Source: an uncultured Carnobacterium sp. (GTDB taxonomy: Bacteria; Bacillota; Bacilli; Lactobacillales; Aerococcaceae). Taken from it: a DNA stretch of 9,425 nt. Below the pieces are notes generated by a model, which saw only the letters and a list, made by a program, of their open reading frames with translations, was not told the DNA's origin and ran no database searches. The stretch lies in assembly GCA_937967765.1 (NCBI GenBank), contig CALCML010000281.1, positions 1 through 9,425 of the forward strand, read 5' to 3'. Position numbers and translations under genes: made by a program. This document shows, piece after piece, positions 6,376 through 9,425 of this stretch. Position 1 is the stretch's first letter. Each line of letters opens with the position of its first letter.

Positions 6376-8100
6376 CTATAATTTAGCTTGCCATTTTTCT
6401 GTCCACACTAACTCGTTTGGAGTTCCTTTGAATTCAGATTTCCCTTCAAGTTTATCAATTACAGCTTTGACTGTATTCTCATTCCCATGGTATGCATTCA
6501 CAAATGTTTTAACCATTGTTGCATCATGTAAATGAGTTGTAAAATTTGTAGACACAAATACAGTTGGTGCTTCATGTACATACCAAGGCACTTCATTCGA
6601 CATCGCAGTCTTCCATTGAATACGGTAGTTATTTTGAGCACCATATCCAATAACATTTGCAACCACTAGCGCCAGATCAACTGTATCTCTATACTCTAGT
6701 GTACGTCCTTTGATACGACTATTTCCATCATTAACCGTTACTTCATATCCACGACTTGTCAATTCATCTACAAAGCGGTTTAAAACTGAATCATCATTAG
6801 CCATGATTCCACCTTTTTCACCATCTAAGTAATACAAGCGTACGCGTTTATGATCTACTGGATTAATCGGTAAGTTTTGTTGCGTATCTTTAACAAGAGT
6901 GATTCCGCGGTCAGCTGCTTTTTTTTGCCACTCTAGGTGTTCAGCACAACCAATGACTTCTAACTCTTTCTTATCTTTTAACAATGTTCCGTTTGCTTGT
7001 TTTTCAGGAAGGTTTAATTTTGCTTTCAATCCTAAAATACGACGAAGAGCATCTGTCATACGCTCTTCAGTAATGACACCATTGTGATATCCTTTTAACA
7101 TGAAGTTAAAGTCTTCTTCCATATTGTTGAAGAATAAGAACATGTCACATCCTGCAGCAATTGCTCCTGGAACATAATCCTCACGACGCATCGCACTTGT
7201 CATTCCTAACATGTGGCTGGCATCTGTAATCACCATTCCGTTGAAGTCTAGTTTTTCTTTTAGTAAATCTTGAATTAATTCTTCAGCAAGTGTCGCTGGC
7301 ATCACATCTTTATCTTCAAGGCCTGGACGAAGAGCTTTTTGATACTCAGGCAATGCGATATGTCCTGCCATAATCATTTCCACACCGTTGTCGATATGGT
7401 TGCGATACACTTTACCAAATGAATTATCCCACTCTTCTACTGACAATTCATTCACACCTAAAATTAAGTGTTGGTCACGTTCTTCAGTTCCATCTCCAGG
7501 GAAGTGTTTCACACAGCAAACGACTTCTCGTTCTGCTTTTAATCCTTCTACATACGCATTTGTATATTTAATAACGTTTTCAGCAGTAGTACCGTAAGCA
7601 CGCGTATTAACGATTGTATTTCTCCAGTTTTGTAAAATGTCCACGCATGGATCAAAGTTTACGTTGACCCCAAGAGCAGTCTCTTCACGTGCAGATACAA
7701 GTCCTGCATGATAAGGAACCCAAGGATCACGACTCGCTTCAGATTGAGCACCTGAAGAAATATAAGTACCACCTTTAACGGCACCGTCACCACCGGAATC
7801 GCAGTTAGCTGCCACTAATAATGGGATTTTTGTTTGAGATTGAAGATCATTAATTAAGCCTTGAACATCTTCAGGGCTACCGTTCATATAGCGAACACCG
7901 CCAATATGATATTTTTCTAGAATCTCTTTATTACTTAAATTGTTCCCGCTAAAAGCATCCCCTCCGAAGAAAAATAAGTTTGTAAATAATTGTCCTACTT
8001 TTTCTTCATCTGTCATGCCTTTAATTGTTGACTCAACCCATTCAATTTGACTTGGATTCAAGTTGTAAGGTTTTTTTGATAAATCTACTAATCTTGCCAT
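6376..8100 (-). CDS. GH3 glycosidase or phosphorylase, NagZ-like with His/Asp dyad, substrate unknown
   Basis: This 574-residue cytoplasmic enzyme has a GH3 TIM barrel (about 15-360) and a C-terminal alpha/beta sandwich (about 390-574). It has no signal peptide or membrane segment. The nucleophile is Asp293 in ITDASHMLGM. KHFPGDG (198-204) followed by ERDQH places Asp209 and His211 where NagZ-type beta-N-acetylglucosaminidases carry their Asp-x-His acid/base dyad. The usual GHG of that loop is GDG (Asp203) here. In the family, the histidine-type acid/base occurs in N-acetylglucosaminidases and in GlcNAc phosphorylases such as Nag3, so either hydrolysis or phosphorolysis of a beta-linked N-acetylhexosaminide is plausible. 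Beta-glucosidase or beta-xylosidase activity is less supported but not excluded. An AGGAGG site lies just before the ATG, and a hairpin lies just before that. Its position between a glycoside transporter and gusA, 15 bases from the latter, suggests the two hydrolases act on the same imported sugar. Confidence 0.85.
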   Translation of the reverse strand: MARLVDLSKKPYNLNPSQIEWVESTIKGMTDEEKVGQLFTNLFFFGGDAFSGNNLSNKEILEKYHIGGVRYMNGSPEDVQGLINDLQSQTKIPLLVAANCDSGGDGAVKGGTYISSGAQSEASRDPWVPYHAGLVSAREETALGVNVNFDPCVDILQNWRNTIVNTRAYGTTAENVIKYTNAYVEGLKAEREVVCCVKHFPGDGTEERDQHLILGVNELSVEEWDNSFGKVYRNHIDNGVEMIMAGHIALPEYQKALRPGLEDKDVMPATLAEELIQDLLKEKLDFNGMVITDASHMLGMTSAMRREDYVPGAIAAGCDMFLFFNNMEEDFNFMLKGYHNGVITEERMTDALRRILGLKAKLNLPEKQANGTLLKDKKELEVIGCAEHLEWQKKAADRGITLVKDTQQNLPINPVDHKRVRLYYLDGEKGGIMANDDSVLNRFVDELTSRGYEVTVNDGNSRIKGRTLEYRDTVDLALVVANVIGYGAQNNYRIQWKTAMSNEVPWYVHEAPTVFVSTNFTTHLHDATMVKTFVNAYHGNENTVKAVIDKLEGKSEFKGTPNELVWTEKWQAKL

Positions 8101-8121
8101 TTTACTTCCTCCTATAATGAA

Positions 8122-8149
8122 GCTCCGTAAACTATTTAGCCTACGGAGC
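8122..8149 (-). repeat. Hairpin between the transporter and GH3 genes
   Basis: A perfect 8-base-pair inverted repeat (GCTCCGTA and TACGGAGC, five G/C pairs) encloses a 12-base loop in the 58-base gap. On the minus strand it is followed by TTCATTATAGG rather than a T run, so it is a poor intrinsic terminator. It lies about 9 bases upstream of the AGGAGG of the GH3 gene. It may be a weak terminator that tunes expression, or a processing or stabilising hairpin. I see no convincing promoter in this gap, which favours co-transcription. Confidence 0.5.
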
Positions 8150-8158
8150 GTTGATTAA

Positions 8159-9425
8159 TTATGCTTTTTGTTTTGCTAATGTCTCAGCTTTGATACGAGC
8201 AATTTCTGTTTGAATTTCTTCCATTTTCTCTTTATTTAATGGGTAGAATTTCATCGCGATAATGTTACAGAAGTATCCAAACATAACGAATCCACAGAAC
8301 ATTACTAAACCAACAAATTTCAATTCTGGCGTAAATGGTGTGTCGACTTGAGGTAATTTTTCAGTAAATCCGATAGATGCACATAAGATACCTACAAATG
8401 CAGAACCGAATGAAGAAACGATTTTATCAACAGCACTGAATAATGTTCCCATTAAACCAGGAACGTAACGCCCTGAGCGATATACTTCGTAGTCCGCACA
8501 GTCAGCTGTCATAGGAATGACCATTGTACCTGCTAATCCATTTGCACCTTGCGCTAAGATAAACAATGTTAAGAATGCAATTGTAAAGAATGATAGTCCT
8601 GTATATCCTTCAGCTCCAGGTAGTGAGAATGTTGAAGGATCTGCTACGTAGAATAAACCGAATAATAATCCGTAAAGGATAATACCAGCCCAAGAACCTA
8701 ATAACAACGCTTTTCTTTGTCCTAGCTTTTGAGCGATAAATTTAACTCCAAGAATCATAATTAAAATCTTAGGAATCAATGTATATTGGTTAAATGCATT
8801 GAGTAATTTATAGTTTCCACAAATGATACCGAAAATAATTACTGATACTGTAGCATTAGAAGTAACCATAGCTGCTAATTTATCAGTTGATGCTGATACT
8901 ACTAACATTTGGATAGCACGGTTATTTTTTAATACATCCCAGTAGTCTTTAAAAGTAACTTTAACAGGTTCACCAGTACCAAAGAATTCTGTACGGTCTT
9001 TATCTTTAAGCGCATAGATTGCTAACCAAGTGAAGATGAGAGTTACTGGAGCGATATAAATCCATAATTCTTGGAATAATTCAGCAGTAAATCCACCATA
9101 TTTTGGTACTAAGTGTTGAGCCACAAAACCTGGTACTAACGCGAATAATACAGCATTATAGATACCGTCGTAAATACCAAATGTTGGACGTTGTTTAGGA
9201 TCATTTGTTAAACAGCTTTGAGCTGACTTAGTTACTACTGTTTGTAATGTATAACCAATGATGTAGATTAAGTAGATCACTAAGAAATAAATAAATCTAA
9301 ATTGTTCTGGTAAATGATGAGTTGTAAAGAACATTAAGAAAGTAGTAATTAGTAACACGATATTACCAGCTGCCATAAACGGACGGTTTTTACCAAATTT
9401 TCCATCTGTTTTATCTACAAGATAA
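8159..9425 (-). CDS. GPH-family (MelB-like) glycoside/glucuronide:cation symporter, 5' end cut by window
   Basis: This integral membrane protein of the major facilitator superfamily probably imports the glucuronide or oligosaccharide used by the downstream hydrolases, driven by a proton or sodium gradient. The frame is open to the right edge, so the internal ATG at 9376 is not the start. The upstream codons encode VDKTDGKFGKNRPF, the conserved loop 2-3 signature of the glycoside-pentoside-hexuronide family. In-window length is 421 residues; probably 50-70 N-terminal residues with the first two membrane helices are missing. About ten hydrophobic segments follow. The polar central loop (KDKDRTEFFGTGEPVKVTF) separates the two halves, and TADCADYEVYRSGRYVPGL is the late cytoplasmic motif of this family. 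The charged tail (MKFYPLNKEKMEEIQTEI) is short and lacks the IIA domain of LacS-type relatives, so PTS phospho-control of the carrier is not indicated. Substrate is inferred only from gusA nearby. No promoter is visible because the 5' end is outside. Confidence 0.9.
   Translation of the reverse strand, partial: YLVDKTDGKFGKNRPFMAAGNIVLLITTFLMFFTTHHLPEQFRFIYFLVIYLIYIIGYTLQTVVTKSAQSCLTNDPKQRPTFGIYDGIYNAVLFALVPGFVAQHLVPKYGGFTAELFQELWIYIAPVTLIFTWLAIYALKDKDRTEFFGTGEPVKVTFKDYWDVLKNNRAIQMLVVSASTDKLAAMVTSNATVSVIIFGIICGNYKLLNAFNQYTLIPKILIMILGVKFIAQKLGQRKALLLGSWAGIILYGLLFGLFYVADPSTFSLPGAEGYTGLSFFTIAFLTLFILAQGANGLAGTMVIPMTADCADYEVYRSGRYVPGLMGTLFSAVDKIVSSFGSAFVGILCASIGFTEKLPQVDTPFTPELKFVGLVMFCGFVMFGYFCNIIAMKFYPLNKEKMEEIQTEIARIKAETLAKQKA

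Noticed and set aside
4555..8100. Dedicated hyaluronan or other polysaccharide degradation locus
   Set aside because: No lyase, unsaturated glucuronyl hydrolase, PTS or secreted enzyme is present, and the beta-glucuronidase has a Loop 1 suited to small substrates. Only the GH3 type hints at an amino-sugar partner, so I keep this as an open possibility rather than a call.
8122..8149. Strong intrinsic terminator separating the transporter from the GH3 gene
   Set aside because: The stem is good but the next bases on the minus strand (TTCATTATAGG) lack a T run, and no promoter is visible to restart transcription.
9374..9376. ATG at 9376 as the true start of the transporter
   Set aside because: The 16 codons before it stay open to the window edge and encode the conserved DKTDGKFGKNRPF loop of the family, so the gene starts outside the window.

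Overview
The window is an AT-rich stretch of a low-GC Gram-positive chromosome, most likely Lactobacillales (Enterococcaceae, Carnobacteriaceae or streptococcal relatives). This rests on strong AGGAGG-type ribosome binding sites, compact operons, sigma-A type promoters and protein style; I cannot name the genus. All eight genes lie on the minus strand, so transcription runs from the right end to the left. There is no gene-free stretch over 300 bases, and I see no RNA gene, mobile element or CRISPR array.

In transcription order, the first block is uptake and release: a GPH-family sugar:cation symporter cut by the right edge (8159-9425), a cytoplasmic two-domain GH3 glycosidase or phosphorylase with a NagZ-like Asp-His dyad (6376-8100), and a GH2 beta-glucuronidase with the diagnostic N-x-K motif (4555-6360). 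Next comes a FadR-type GntR regulator (3786-4466) with its own candidate promoter. After a 117-base control region come KDPG aldolase (3039-3668), glucuronate isomerase UxaC (1633-3036), mannonate dehydratase UxuA (567-1619) and an SDR oxidoreductase of the fructuronate reductase type, cut by the left edge (1-556).

Together the genes encode import of glucuronides, intracellular hydrolysis to glucuronate, isomerisation to fructuronate, reduction to mannonate, dehydration to 2-keto-3-deoxygluconate (KDG) and, after a phosphorylation step not encoded here, aldol cleavage to pyruvate and glyceraldehyde-3-phosphate. The KDG kinase is the missing step and may lie beyond the left edge.

The pathway is well known. 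The least ordinary parts are two. First, the gntR-kdgA control region carries three TCATC-N-GATGA-like operators at near-integral helical spacing, one in the promoter spacer and one at the predicted start site. The same DNA forms a terminator hairpin with the promoter -10 in its loop, so read-through RNA should terminate while locally initiated RNA should escape. Second, a GH3 enzyme with a histidine-type acid/base motif is embedded in a glucuronide operon, suggesting a GlcNAc-containing or otherwise mixed substrate. I found no evidence of a wholly new biological system.
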